Shown here in pieces: positions 15,655-25,490 of a DNA stretch of 37,155 bases. The stretch is from Lactobacillales bacterium (lineage in GTDB: Bacteria; Bacillota; Bacilli; Lactobacillales; Streptococcaceae). The first letter of the stretch is position 1. Every line of letters begins with the position of its first letter. The position numbers were made by a program, and so were the translations under genes. The notes beneath the pieces were generated by a model, which was not told where the DNA came from, searched no databases, and saw only the letters and a list, made by a program, of their open reading frames with translations. Location of the stretch: contig JAISJD010000002.1 of NCBI GenBank assembly GCA_031261705.1, forward strand, positions 1 through 37,155, in the 5' to 3' direction.

Positions 15655-16823
15655 TTCTGTTCCCCCATTACTTTTTTGAAAACCCACTCAGAAGCGTTTG
15701 CCTGTTTAATACAAAATTTTTGATAAAATGCTTCATAGTTCTTTGAAATCATTTTTTTCTCCAATGTATCTTTGATTGCTTTCACTAATAATGCTGGATT
15801 TTGAATGATTTCTCCCGGTAATGAATCGTTAGGGTTAAAGTAAAAACCTCTTGTTTCATTTTGATATTTTTCCTTGTCATACATGAAAAAGAGCATTGGT
15901 TTTTTCGTCAGTGCGTAATCAAACATTACCGAGGAATAATCAGTGATTAATAGATCAGAAATCAAATACAACTGATTGATATCTGAAAATTTTGAAACAT
16001 CAATCACACGATTTCCATACTGACTGGCATCAAATTGTTCTGCAACTAAATAATGCAGTCGAGTTAAAATAACTAGATTAGGATTTTCTGCCAATATCTC
16101 AGTAAACGGAAAATGATTCTCAAACTTGTAAGCTCCCTTGGTAATAAATTCATCATCACGCCATGTTGGTGCATAGAGAATGATTTTTCTCCCCTCAGAA
16201 ATTCCTAATTTTTCACGAATTTGATGTGCTATTTTCTCAGCATCTTTTTGAAGCAATAAATCATTCCTTGGATAACCGATTTCTAAAGTTTCACCATTAT
16301 AAGCAAATGCTTGTCTAAAAATTTTCGTACTATAAGCATTGGGTGAAATTAAATAATCCCACCTTGCAGATTCCTCCATAAATTCTTTTCGATATTTATC
16401 GTTCGTTTCATCTGGAATCCTCACATTCACAATATCTAAGCCTAATTTTTTTAATGGTGTCCCATGCCATGTCTGAACATAAACCGTCTCTTTACTTTTT
16501 CTCATCCAAGAGGGCATCCGAGTGTTAAATACCCAGTATTTTGCTCTAGGCATTGTTAAAAGCCAACGAAATTTTAATCGTTCGACATAAGGGACTTGAT
16601 TTTCAATAAACGGTTGTTCATAACCTTTTTTTACTGCCCAGATACACTGATATTCTGGATGGTGGTCTCGAATATACTCATAGATAGCTCTTGGGTTATC
16701 ACTATATTGTTTTCCATGAAAACTTTCAAAAATAATTAAATTTTTTTCAGGAAATTTGCCGATTCCCCAAAAACCAAAATGAATGAGCCAGTGAAGAAAT
16801 GTTTCAGCTCTCTTTCTCATCAT
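15651..16823 (-). CDS. TagF/TarF-type CDP-glycerol glycerophosphotransferase, 390 aa
   Basis: A single GT-B glycerophosphotransferase domain with an N-terminal amphipathic or hydrophobic segment (about 8-22) for membrane association. Motifs are QTWHGTPLK (117-125, His120), APTWRDD (218-224), RLHY (His257) and TDYSS (294-298). QTWHGTPLK is the TagF/TarF form, in contrast to the TagB form in the gene at 17625-18815. Length matches S. aureus TarF, which adds glycerol phosphate to the primed linkage unit. Two consecutive ATGs are possible starts; GGAGGG lies upstream. It sits between tagA and tagD, overlapping tagD by 4 bp. Whether it adds one unit or polymerises is not decidable from sequence. 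Confidence 0.85.
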   Translation of the reverse strand: MMRKRAETFLHWLIHFGFWGIGKFPEKNLIIFESFHGKQYSDNPRAIYEYIRDHHPEYQCIWAVKKGYEQPFIENQVPYVERLKFRWLLTMPRAKYWVFNTRMPSWMRKSKETVYVQTWHGTPLKKLGLDIVNVRIPDETNDKYRKEFMEESARWDYLISPNAYSTKIFRQAFAYNGETLEIGYPRNDLLLQKDAEKIAHQIREKLGISEGRKIILYAPTWRDDEFITKGAYKFENHFPFTEILAENPNLVILTRLHYLVAEQFDASQYGNRVIDVSKFSDINQLYLISDLLITDYSSVMFDYALTKKPMLFFMYDKEKYQNETRGFYFNPNDSLPGEIIQNPALLVKAIKDTLEKKMISKNYEAFYQKFCIKQANASEWVFKKVMGEQK

Positions 16824-16859
16824 GTCATCAAGCCCTCCAAAAATTGATAATTGCTTCCG

Positions 16860-17612
16860 TTATTTATCCTCTTTTTTCAGTAGCGAATGATAACGAATAC
16901 GGTAAAGCGTTGCCTTTGCAACAAATACAGGTAGTTCAAAAATTCTAACAATCCTTGACGGTCTTTGTACAGAACGATATAACCATTCAAGATGATGCTT
17001 GATGAAAAAATTAGGTGCCCTACTCACTTCACCACTGATGACATCAAAACTTCCTCCGACATCAAGAAAAACTTTTGCCTTTAAATTTTTAACATTTCTT
17101 GCTAAAAACTGTTCTTGTTTTGGAAATCCCAAGCCAACAAACAAGAAAGTTGGCTTCACTCGATTAATTTCTTCAACAATTTCAGCCTCTGATAAAGTCG
17201 TATAGCCATCTATAAAGCCTGCTATCTTTATGTTTGGATAGTCTGTTTGAAGATTTTTAACTACTTTTTTGATAATTTCAGGATGTGAACCATATAAGAA
17301 AAAAGATAACTTATGCTGATTCCCATAATCCAACAGGCGATAAATTAAATCAATTCCTGTCAGACGTGTTTTAATGTTTCCGCCAAAAATTTGTGAAACT
17401 TTTACAACTCCTTCACCATCAGGGATTCTATGAGTCGAATGTAAAATGTATTCAATGATTTCTGGATATCTATGCGCATAAGTCGCAATTTGCGGATTGA
17501 TACTCGTAATAATCATCTTTTTCTTGCCAACTAACCAACTAGGTAATTCCTCCATTATTGAGTCATACGTGATGACATCAACAGGTATTCCATTAATTTT
17601 CTCCGTTTCCAT
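16860..17612 (-). CDS. tagA: N-acetylmannosaminyltransferase TagA (WecG/TagA/CpsF family)
   Basis: A 250-aa GT26 enzyme that transfers ManNAc from UDP-ManNAc to GlcNAc-PP-undecaprenol, the second step of the teichoic acid linkage unit. The family core TSINPQIA (36-43) is followed by RIPDGEGVV (62-70), with Asp65 in the position reported as catalytic in bacterial TagA, and by FVGLGFPKQE. The C-terminal basic tail (HHLEWLYRSVQRPSRIVRI) is the membrane-binding appendage region. AAAGGAA precedes ATG. It is flanked by tagB upstream and the TarF-like gene downstream, and its donor is made by divergently encoded MnaA. Confidence 0.92.
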   Translation of the reverse strand: METEKINGIPVDVITYDSIMEELPSWLVGKKKMIITSINPQIATYAHRYPEIIEYILHSTHRIPDGEGVVKVSQIFGGNIKTRLTGIDLIYRLLDYGNQHKLSFFLYGSHPEIIKKVVKNLQTDYPNIKIAGFIDGYTTLSEAEIVEEINRVKPTFLFVGLGFPKQEQFLARNVKNLKAKVFLDVGGSFDVISGEVSRAPNFFIKHHLEWLYRSVQRPSRIVRIFELPVFVAKATLYRIRYHSLLKKEDK

Positions 17613-17624
17613 AGCAAAATTCCT

Positions 17625-18815
17625 TTAAGCTCGTATTATTTCCGACACATATTGAATCAATCTATCTGTTCCATGACCGTCATTATAGGTATTCCATAAT
17701 GAATTAAATTCAGTGAAATCTCTATATTCCCCATGAGCAATCAACCATGCAACTTCTTTGCTTGTATTACAGTTAAGTCCAGGTATGACATTAAAAAATT
17801 CTTTTTGTATACCAATTTCATTTGCATAATCCAATAAATCGTAACAATAAAAAATGGATTTTCCTTTCTGTTTCAGCAAAGTATAATCAAAAAAAACAGA
17901 AGAGTAGTCAGTAATTAAAATATCTGCAACACTTAATAAATCAGCAGTACTTACATCATTAATGCGTTCTATCAAAAATTCTGGATAAGAATGTGTTAAC
18001 ACTGGGGAACGCATATGGGGATGAAGCTGCATAATCAAGACATGCGTCTTTCCAAACTCACGATATAACTCCTCAATATCTAAAGGATAGACTTCAGACT
18101 TATTTTCCCGATAGGTTGGCATACATAAGATGACTTGTTTTCCTTTTAATTGTGGAAATTTTTCAATCATTTGTTGTTTACTTTTATTCACTTTTTCAGT
18201 ATGTGAATAAATATCTGATCTGGGGTATCCTAAAGGAAGCATTTGTTCTGGTTTTGCCTTATAGCTACGTTCAAAAACGCCTGCCATTCTTGAGGAACCA
18301 ACCACATATTTATCAATTCTGTCATAAACTTTTTGAAATCTTTTCTTAGATAGGAAAGAACGTTGTAGTGTTTGCGGATTTTCCCAACCAAAATGTTTAA
18401 TTGCTCCATTAGCATGCCATAGTTGGATAACCGTTGCTTCTTTTGAAAGATGAATCCCGCCAAGTATCGCAAAATAATTGTCACAAATAATGACTTTCCC
18501 ACAGACAATTTCTTTAATCGCCTTGAAAAATTGAGGATTAAATTCATTCAACGGAACAATTGCTACATGACATGTTTTCTTAAGCTTTTTGGCTTCAAAA
18601 TAACAATTTTTAGTATAAACAATCGTTACATCAATTTCATTTATTTCTGAAACCATCCGCTGAATGAAATCATTGTTGTTCCGAGGGAAACTCATTAGAT
18701 AGACAATTTTTTTCGGTTGACAAAATGGCGCAAGAATATGAGATGTAAAAGAAACGAGAAGGATATAAATTTCTTTGCTAATCTCAACAAACCAGTTTAT
18801 CTTCCTTCTCTGCAT
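17625..18815 (-). CDS. tagB: Teichoic acid glycerophosphate primase TagB-type
   Basis: A 396-aa GT-B glycerophosphotransferase. Its first His motif reads QLWHANGAIK (131-140), the TagB form, unlike the QTWHGTPLK form of TagF enzymes. Other motifs are MPTYREN (232-238), LHPH (His265) and TDYSS (302-306). A hydrophobic or amphipathic N-terminal segment (about 13-32) fits membrane association. TagB adds the first glycerol phosphate to ManNAc-GlcNAc-PP-undecaprenol. GGGGAG precedes ATG. It follows the LCP gene by 28 nt and precedes tagA by 12 nt, so it belongs to the same transcript. TagB against TagF is an assignment by motif; the CDP-glycerol transferase superfamily itself is clear. Confidence 0.82.
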   Translation of the reverse strand: MQRRKINWFVEISKEIYILLVSFTSHILAPFCQPKKIVYLMSFPRNNNDFIQRMVSEINEIDVTIVYTKNCYFEAKKLKKTCHVAIVPLNEFNPQFFKAIKEIVCGKVIICDNYFAILGGIHLSKEATVIQLWHANGAIKHFGWENPQTLQRSFLSKKRFQKVYDRIDKYVVGSSRMAGVFERSYKAKPEQMLPLGYPRSDIYSHTEKVNKSKQQMIEKFPQLKGKQVILCMPTYRENKSEVYPLDIEELYREFGKTHVLIMQLHPHMRSPVLTHSYPEFLIERINDVSTADLLSVADILITDYSSVFFDYTLLKQKGKSIFYCYDLLDYANEIGIQKEFFNVIPGLNCNTSKEVAWLIAHGEYRDFTEFNSLWNTYNDGHGTDRLIQYVSEIIRA

Positions 18816-18843
18816 TTCTTTTCTCCCCTTTTGATACGATTTA

Positions 18844-19812
18844 CTATTTTAATTGTTCTTGCATTAAAGTACGCACACGTTCTAACTCTTCCGGTGCAAT
18901 AATTTGATAAGAAACTCCATCAATCATATCTCCGTCACCCTTTAATTGTTCAGAATCAACTGTTCCGAGTGCTGATTTATATTCTTGTTGGATTCTCTTC
19001 ATATCATTCCATGTTAAATCTGTTTTTACATTGCCAGAGATTGCTGTCAAAACAGATTGATATTTCGTCAATGTAGAAAGATTCATCGCTGATTTAATGA
19101 TTGCAGATACTACTGCACGTTGTCTATCTTGACGCCCATAATCGCCAGCAGGGTCGTCATAACGCATTCTTGCATAATTCAAGGCTTCCTGGCCGTTTAA
19201 ATGAAGTTTTCCAATTGGGAAATCAGAGCCGTTATAAGAAAAAGCTAATTTATTTTCAACATTCACTCCACCTACTGCATCCACTACTTCTTTTAAGCCC
19301 GTCATATCAATCGCCACATAAAAGTCGATAGGCAGGCTTAGTAAATTTTCCACAGAAGCAATCGACATTGGTGCGCCACCAAAAGCATAGGCATGGTTAA
19401 TCTTATCTTTTGTTCCACGACCGATGATATCCGTATACGTATCGCGAGCAATGCTTAAAATAGTCACTTTTTTATTCTGAGGGTTCACTGTGGCTACCAT
19501 GATAGAATCAGAACGACCTTGGTCTACACGTCCTTCATCCCCAGTATCTATCCCTAGTAGTAGAATTGAAAAAGGCTTGCCTTGTGTCACATTCACTTCT
19601 TCTTTTCGTGTTTCAGGTGTCTTAATACGGTCAATCTTTTCGTACGTCTTATTTGCCGTCTTTTCTAAGTCAAAATAAACTTTAGCAGCAAATGCTCCTA
19701 CGGCAAGAAAAAGAACTAGAATAACACTTAAAATAATTAAAGATACCTTTTTCCATCTCTTCATCTTCTTTTTAGAACGAGTCGCTCTACTCATCTGATT
19801 CTGTTCTTCCAT
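18844..19812 (-). CDS. LytR-CpsA-Psr (LCP) family glycopolymer transferase
   Basis: A 322-aa membrane-anchored protein. A cytoplasmic basic N-terminus is followed by one transmembrane helix (about 22-44) and an extracellular LCP domain. Visible motifs are GIDTGD (87-92), RSDSIMV (100-106), ARDTY (122-126), KINHAYAFGG (137-146) and the Arg/Asp-rich block ending DYGRQDRQR (224-232). LCP enzymes move the undecaprenyl-linked polymer onto peptidoglycan. It is the first gene of the glycopolymer operon, with a promoter pair and long leader upstream, so the attachment enzyme is made together with the synthesis and export genes. Ribosome site AGAGGAATTGG. Confidence 0.9.
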   Translation of the reverse strand: MEEQNQMSRATRSKKKMKRWKKVSLIILSVILVLFLAVGAFAAKVYFDLEKTANKTYEKIDRIKTPETRKEEVNVTQGKPFSILLLGIDTGDEGRVDQGRSDSIMVATVNPQNKKVTILSIARDTYTDIIGRGTKDKINHAYAFGGAPMSIASVENLLSLPIDFYVAIDMTGLKEVVDAVGGVNVENKLAFSYNGSDFPIGKLHLNGQEALNYARMRYDDPAGDYGRQDRQRAVVSAIIKSAMNLSTLTKYQSVLTAISGNVKTDLTWNDMKRIQQEYKSALGTVDSEQLKGDGDMIDGVSYQIIAPEELERVRTLMQEQLK

Positions 19813-19910
19813 TCTTTACCAATTCCTCTCTTACTACTATTTCTAATTTTTATCTGTAAATTTAAAATAAATTCATGGCAAATTCATTTAACAAAACTAA
19901 TTTAATTCAT

Positions 19911-19938
19911 AAGATACCATACATAAAGATTCTCTCAA
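19911..19938 (-). promoter_or_regulatory. Second candidate promoter (P2) of the glycopolymer operon
   Basis: On the minus strand TTGAGA (plus 19933-19938), a 16-bp spacer ending in TGG, then TATCTT (plus 19911-19916) gives a -35 with an extended -10. It would give a leader of about 90 nt before the LCP gene. Confidence 0.4.
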
Positions 19939-20018
19939 GAGTATAGTTAAAAAGCAATAATAACATTCTTTATTTAAATAACTGATTCAGATTGTTAACG
20001 TTTTGTAAAGCCTTTTCT

Positions 20019-20047
20019 ATTATCTGACTACTTTTATGAAAAGTCAA
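20019..20047 (-). promoter_or_regulatory. Main candidate promoter (P1) of the glycopolymer operon
   Basis: On the minus strand TTGACT (plus 20042-20047), a 17-bp spacer and GATAAT (plus 20019-20024) closely match the sigma-A consensus. Transcription from here would give a leader of about 200 nt before the LCP start at 19812. Confidence 0.65.
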
Positions 20048-20223
20048 TGTTTTCCGGCAAAAAAAGTTGCCCCTATACCCCAAGAAATAGCAATCATAGT
20101 ATTACAAATAATAATAGCATAATTTCTCACAAAATCTTTTTAAAGTAGACAAATTTGAATTAAAGCTCACATTTACTAAAAAAAAATTAAAATACTAACA
20201 TTTAAAAAGATAACGAGTTTTTC

Positions 20224-20252
20224 TTAACCTTTATTCCAAAAAATGTTATATT
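20224..20252 (+). promoter_or_regulatory. Candidate promoter of mnaA
   Basis: TTAACC (20224-20229), a 17-bp spacer and TATATT (20247-20252), the latter preceded by TGT to give an extended -10. mnaA starts 48 nt downstream of the -10. Confidence 0.5.
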
Positions 20253-20299
20253 GATACTATTCATAAGTTGAATTTATATAGAAGGAATGATTCTAAGAA

Positions 20300-21415
20300 A
20301 TGAAGAAAATTAAAGTGATGGTTGTATTTGGTACTAGACCTGAAGCAATCAAAATGTCCCCAATCGTCCTTGAGCTACAAAAGCAACTAGATTCCTTTGA
20401 GCCTATCGTTGTTGTTTCCGCACAACATCGGGAAATGTTGGACCAGGTATTAGAAATTTTTAAAATCACACCCGATTATGATCTAAACATTATGTCTCAG
20501 AATCAAACGCTCTCAGAGATTACACAGAAAATTCTAGCTAAAATGGAAGAAATATTAGAACAAGAACAGCCAGATATTGTCTTAGTTCATGGAGATACAA
20601 CGACTGCTTTTTCAACAGCTCTATCTAGCTTCTATCATAAAATCCCCATTGGACATGTGGAGGCTGGACTTAGAACTTGGGATAAGTATTCGCCCTTCCC
20701 AGAAGAAATGAATCGACAAATGATTGATACATTATCTGATCTACACTTTGCACCTACTGTTACATCAAAGGAAAATTTGTTGTGCGAAAATCATACGAAA
20801 AATATTTATGTAACAGGTAACACTGCTATTGATGCGCTAAATTGGACAGTAAGACAAGATTTTCATCATGATTTACTTGAAAAAATCGACTCCGAAAACA
20901 AAATCATTTTGATGACGATGCACCGTAGAGAAAACTTAGGGCAACCAATGAGGGACGTTTTTGAAGCGATTGTGAAAATCGTTGAAGAAGAACCAACTGT
21001 TGAAATTGTTTTCCCTGTGCATCTAAATCCTAAAATTAGACAGTTAGCAAATGAAATTTTTGGAGGGTGTTCCCGTATCCATCTTATAGAACCGTTAGAT
21101 GTGATTGATTTCCATAATTTTGCCAGCAAAAGTTATCTAATATTAACGGATTCTGGGGGCATTCAAGAGGAGGCACCTTCACTTGATATACCTGTTTTGG
21201 TTTTGCGTGATACTACTGAACGAATGGAAGGAATTGAGGCTGGAGCGTTACTGCTTGTCGGAACGGATAAAGAAATGGTTTATCAACAAATTAAGGAACT
21301 CCTTCAAAATAAAGAAAGTTACAATAAATTAGCAAGTGCAACCAATCCATATGGGGATGGAACAGCAAGTAAACAAATTCTTTCTATTATAAAGGAGTAT
21401 TTTTCAGCTCTTTAA
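20300..21415 (+). CDS. mnaA: UDP-N-acetylglucosamine 2-epimerase (non-hydrolysing)
   Basis: A 371-aa GT-B-fold enzyme interconverting UDP-GlcNAc and UDP-ManNAc. Family motifs are VVFGTRPEAIKMSP at the N-terminus, HGDTTTAFSTAL, HVEAGLRT, TMHRRENLG, LTDSGGIQEEAP and a closing RDTTERMEGIEAG. Its product is the donor for TagA encoded just across the divergent promoter region, so the two units work together. It is transcribed alone on the plus strand and ends at a bidirectional terminator. GAAGGA is 13 nt from the ATG, a long spacing, but no better in-frame start exists. Confidence 0.94.
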   Translation: MKKIKVMVVFGTRPEAIKMSPIVLELQKQLDSFEPIVVVSAQHREMLDQVLEIFKITPDYDLNIMSQNQTLSEITQKILAKMEEILEQEQPDIVLVHGDTTTAFSTALSSFYHKIPIGHVEAGLRTWDKYSPFPEEMNRQMIDTLSDLHFAPTVTSKENLLCENHTKNIYVTGNTAIDALNWTVRQDFHHDLLEKIDSENKIILMTMHRRENLGQPMRDVFEAIVKIVEEEPTVEIVFPVHLNPKIRQLANEIFGGCSRIHLIEPLDVIDFHNFASKSYLILTDSGGIQEEAPSLDIPVLVLRDTTERMEGIEAGALLLVGTDKEMVYQQIKELLQNKESYNKLASATNPYGDGTASKQILSIIKEYFSAL

Positions 21416-21417
21416 AA

Positions 21418-21471
21418 AAGAAAACTTCTCGATTGCTAATCGTAACAATCAAGAAGTTTTCTTTTATTTTT
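21418..21471 (+). terminator. Bidirectional terminator between mnaA and the second LCP gene
   Basis: The left arm (21418-21435) and right arm (21446-21463) pair over 17 bp with one C/A mismatch, around a 10-nt loop. A T-rich run follows on the plus strand and an A-run precedes it, so the minus strand also has a U-tract. It serves the convergent genes on both sides. Confidence 0.85.
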
Positions 21472-22705
21472 TGTCTAAGAAATCACGAATCATTTGTTGA
21501 TACTCTGTCAGATTCACATCTAAACCGTCGCCCCCATACATATCCATCGCTGGTGTATAGTTATCCCCATTTGGAACTGTCATTTTTTCAATTCCTTTAG
21601 AAGCACCCATCAAGACCGAGACGGCTTTTCTTACGATAAATTGATTCGGTACATCCGTTGAGGTAAAGCCAATCACTTGTCCCACCGCATATGGGCCATT
21701 AAGTAGTGTCTTAGGACTTTTCACTTGGGTCATAATCGCTGACATGACTTGTTGTTGTCGTTTAACACGTCCAAAGTCATTTTCATCATCCTTACGGAAA
21801 CGAGCATAGTTTAATAGTGTTCGTCCGTCCATGCGTTGCTTTCCAACCTTAATCGTTTGCATTGGAAGTTCTTCTCCCGGCTTTTGATTCAAATCATCTG
21901 GAACCTCAACTTCGGTCACTGCTTGACCCCCAATTGTTGAAAATTGTGCATCAATTTCCACTCCTTGTGGGAACAACCCATCAACCACTTTCGCAAAAGA
22001 GCTGAAATTCACCATTGCATAATAGCGACAATCAATATCAAAATTATTCTTTAAAGTTTCACGAACCAACTCTGCCCCTTGACCACTTGCTTGTTCGCCT
22101 AGTCCAAAGGCTGTATTAATTTTCACATCGGTGTACCCTGGTGTTCCAACATCAGGAATATCCACTAAAGTATCTCGCATAAAGGAAACAATTTTCGGTT
22201 TCTTAGATGGACCATCTAGCTGTAAGACCATAATTGAGTCCGCACGTGCCGAACCACTTGTCTGATAATCTCGTTGGTCTGTCCCTAAAATCAAAATATT
22301 TGATGCACCATTTGCACTTTTCACCCCATGAAACGTTTCTGCTTCTGGCTTCTTTCCATTCAATGAACCACTCACCCCTGTAATAAATCGGAAAATACTG
22401 AATGCTACAATTGCTAGTAAGGCAAGTACAATCCAACGAAGAATATGTTTCTTCTTTTTCCCGTCCTTATTGTATTTTCTCGCTTCTTTTTTTACTCTTT
22501 TTAGATCTTTCTTACTTAATGGTTGATTTTCCACTTCTTGAGCTTGTTCAAAGTTTTCTTCTTGTTCAAACACTGGAGATTTTTTTTCGCGCGACAATTC
22601 TTTTCTGAACGCACTTTTTTTGGTTTCTTTTTTTTCTCCCTCAGTGCGCCCTTTGCTTTTTTCTATATCCTCGCGCAACTCTTTATAGCGTTCCATACGG
22701 CTCAC
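21464..22705 (-). CDS. LytR-CpsA-Psr (LCP) family protein with long charged N-terminus
   Basis: A 413-aa LCP protein. An unusually long, highly charged Lys/Glu-rich cytoplasmic N-terminus (about 1-87) precedes one transmembrane helix (about 88-107) and an extracellular LCP domain with GTDQRD, RADSIMV, RDTLVDIP, KINTAFGLG and the RFRKDDENDFGRVKRQ block. It should attach glycopolymers to peptidoglycan, partly redundant with the LCP gene at 18844-19812. The start is GTG, six bases after GGAGGG; the next ATG would leave 15 nt. It follows pheA on the same strand, across a 120-nt gap holding its own candidate promoter. The location next to the aro operon resembles the Psr-type gene of enterococci. 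Confidence 0.9.
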   Translation of the reverse strand: MSRMERYKELREDIEKSKGRTEGEKKETKKSAFRKELSREKKSPVFEQEENFEQAQEVENQPLSKKDLKRVKKEARKYNKDGKKKKHILRWIVLALLAIVAFSIFRFITGVSGSLNGKKPEAETFHGVKSANGASNILILGTDQRDYQTSGSARADSIMVLQLDGPSKKPKIVSFMRDTLVDIPDVGTPGYTDVKINTAFGLGEQASGQGAELVRETLKNNFDIDCRYYAMVNFSSFAKVVDGLFPQGVEIDAQFSTIGGQAVTEVEVPDDLNQKPGEELPMQTIKVGKQRMDGRTLLNYARFRKDDENDFGRVKRQQQVMSAIMTQVKSPKTLLNGPYAVGQVIGFTSTDVPNQFIVRKAVSVLMGASKGIEKMTVPNGDNYTPAMDMYGGDGLDVNLTEYQQMIRDFLDKK

Positions 22706-22744
22706 TATAATCCCTCCAAATCAATTAGATTCAATACGTAGTTA

Positions 22745-22773
22745 AGCATACCTTATTCCTAATGACCATGCAA
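22745..22773 (-). promoter_or_regulatory. Candidate promoter of the second LCP gene
   Basis: On the minus strand TTGCAT (plus 22768-22773), a 17-bp spacer, then TATGCT (plus 22745-22750). No strong terminator is seen after pheA, so read-through from the aro operon is also possible. Confidence 0.4.
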
Positions 22774-22825
22774 AAAATATTAGTACTCTTAAAAATTAAT
22801 TAATTTTTTGAATTTCCACTCTTTA

Positions 22826-23677
22826 TTATAAATCTTTTATTTCATAAATTGAATAGTTTCCGAAAACTTTTACCATGCCACCCATTAAAGAAATTTCCTC
22901 TAGTGCATTTTTGATTAATTTCATTTCCTGCTCAACTTGAATGTCAACCAAGAAAAAATATTCTCCCAAAATTGTTTTCAAAGGACGAGATTCAATTTTT
23001 GATAAATTAATATTCCGCCAAGCAAAAACAGAGAGGGCTTTATGCAAAACCCCTGGCGTATTGTTTGGCATAGTAATAGCAATCGTCATTTTTTCTTCTA
23101 CACTAGGTAGATTAATTTTGTATGCTTGTGTTCCCAAGACCCAGAAACGAGTATTGTTCAGCTCTAAATCTTGAATGTTTTCACTAATAATCTCTAAAGC
23201 ATAGGTTTCAGCGGCAAGCTTTGGCGCAATTGCTGCATAAGGTTCTTCCGGATGCTCTGCCACATAGTTTGCCGCATAAGCCGTGGAGGGTGTGACTTCA
23301 ATCTCCGCTTCTGGAAAATGTGTATCAATAAACATTCGACTTTGTGCCAGAGCTTGTGGATGAGAATAAATTCTTTCAATGGTTTCCGTCAAATTTTCTT
23401 TTGACACCATGAATTGTTGAGCAATGGGTAGAACAATCTCGCTCGACACTTTTAGACTTACCTTATGGAACAAATAATCAACCGTTGTATTCACAGAACC
23501 CTCGATACTATTTTCAATCGGTACTACAGACAAATCCACTTCTCCAATTTCCAACGCTTTAATACAAGCAGGAATCGTTGAATAAGGCAAAAGCTCATAT
23601 TTTTCTTCATTAGAAAAGGCCGTTTGTGCTGCTGTATAAGAAAAAGAACCCACTGGACCTAAATAACCAACCTTCAT
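22826..23677 (-). CDS. pheA: Prephenate dehydratase
   Basis: A 283-aa monofunctional enzyme converting prephenate to phenylpyruvate. The catalytic part (about 1-180) opens GYLGPVGSFSY and ends with the NNTRFWVLG segment carrying the essential Thr-Arg-Phe. A C-terminal ACT domain (about 195-275), with the ESRP motif, senses phenylalanine for feedback inhibition. There is no chorismate mutase domain. It is the last enzyme gene of the aro operon; its ATG overlaps the aroK stop by 4 bp. Confidence 0.94.
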   Translation of the reverse strand: MKVGYLGPVGSFSYTAAQTAFSNEEKYELLPYSTIPACIKALEIGEVDLSVVPIENSIEGSVNTTVDYLFHKVSLKVSSEIVLPIAQQFMVSKENLTETIERIYSHPQALAQSRMFIDTHFPEAEIEVTPSTAYAANYVAEHPEEPYAAIAPKLAAETYALEIISENIQDLELNNTRFWVLGTQAYKINLPSVEEKMTIAITMPNNTPGVLHKALSVFAWRNINLSKIESRPLKTILGEYFFLVDIQVEQEMKLIKNALEEISLMGGMVKVFGNYSIYEIKDL

Positions 23678-24188
23678 GACTTTCTTCCTTTCTGTTGCAT
23701 GATAATTTCATCTACAATTTCTTGGGGGGATTTTGTATCTGTAGCTACTGAAAAGCTCATTGCTTCCTTATAATAGGTTTCTCTTGATTGAAATAAAGCA
23801 ACCACCTCGGCATCTGATTTTTCATTTGCTAAAGGACGATTATTTTCTTTATCGTTGCGAATCCTTTCGAGAAAAAGCTTTGGTGAAGTTTCAAGATAAA
23901 CAACATTTTCTTCTTGAGAAAGTAATTTTCGATTCTCGCTTGAGACGACAATTCCACCACCAGTCGAAAGAATGATTTTTTGTTTCAGTAATTCTTGTAA
24001 ACATTCCGTTTCAAGGTAGCGAAAAGAAGCTTCTCCATATTTTTCAAAGTAATCGGCAATCGTTCCGCTAATTTTTTTACTAATAAATTCATCTAAATCA
24101 ACTACTGGAAGATGCAATCTTTGACCCAACTTCGCTGAAATCGTTGTTTTTCCCGCCCCCATGAAACCAATCAGAATAATTCTTTCCA

Positions 24189-24189
<1 letters not shown>
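23674..24189 (-). CDS. aroK: Shikimate kinase
   Basis: A 171-aa P-loop kinase phosphorylating shikimate at O3. Walker A is GFMGAGKTT (8-16), the shikimate-binding DLDEF is at 31-35, STGGG lies near 96-100, and the lid carries NRPLA. Length is normal. The ATG overlaps the aroA stop by one base (TAATG) and its end overlaps pheA by 4 bp, consistent with coupled translation. Confidence 0.94.

Positions 24190-25490
<1,301 letters not shown>

Larger units (their letters stand above)
19813..20299. other. Divergent intergenic region between LCP gene and mnaA
   Basis: This 487-bp AT-rich stretch holds P1 and P2 of the minus-strand operon, the mnaA promoter on the plus strand, and a small hairpin at 20056-20071 (GGCAA and TTGCC arms). 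I see no reading frame with a ribosome site, no known riboswitch and no T-box. The roughly 200-nt leader from P1 is otherwise unexplained. Confidence 0.6.

Noticed and set aside
15655-15687. N-terminal extension of TagD
   Set aside because: The extra residues are not part of the family, and the ribosome site GGGGGA lies within them, directly before the internal ATG.
20056-20071. Hairpin GGCAA/TTGCC as a terminator
   Set aside because: No gene on either strand ends just before it; it lies upstream of P1 in the divergent region.
20866-21129. Minus-strand reading frame inside mnaA
   Set aside because: It is opposite conserved epimerase motifs and has no ribosome site of its own.
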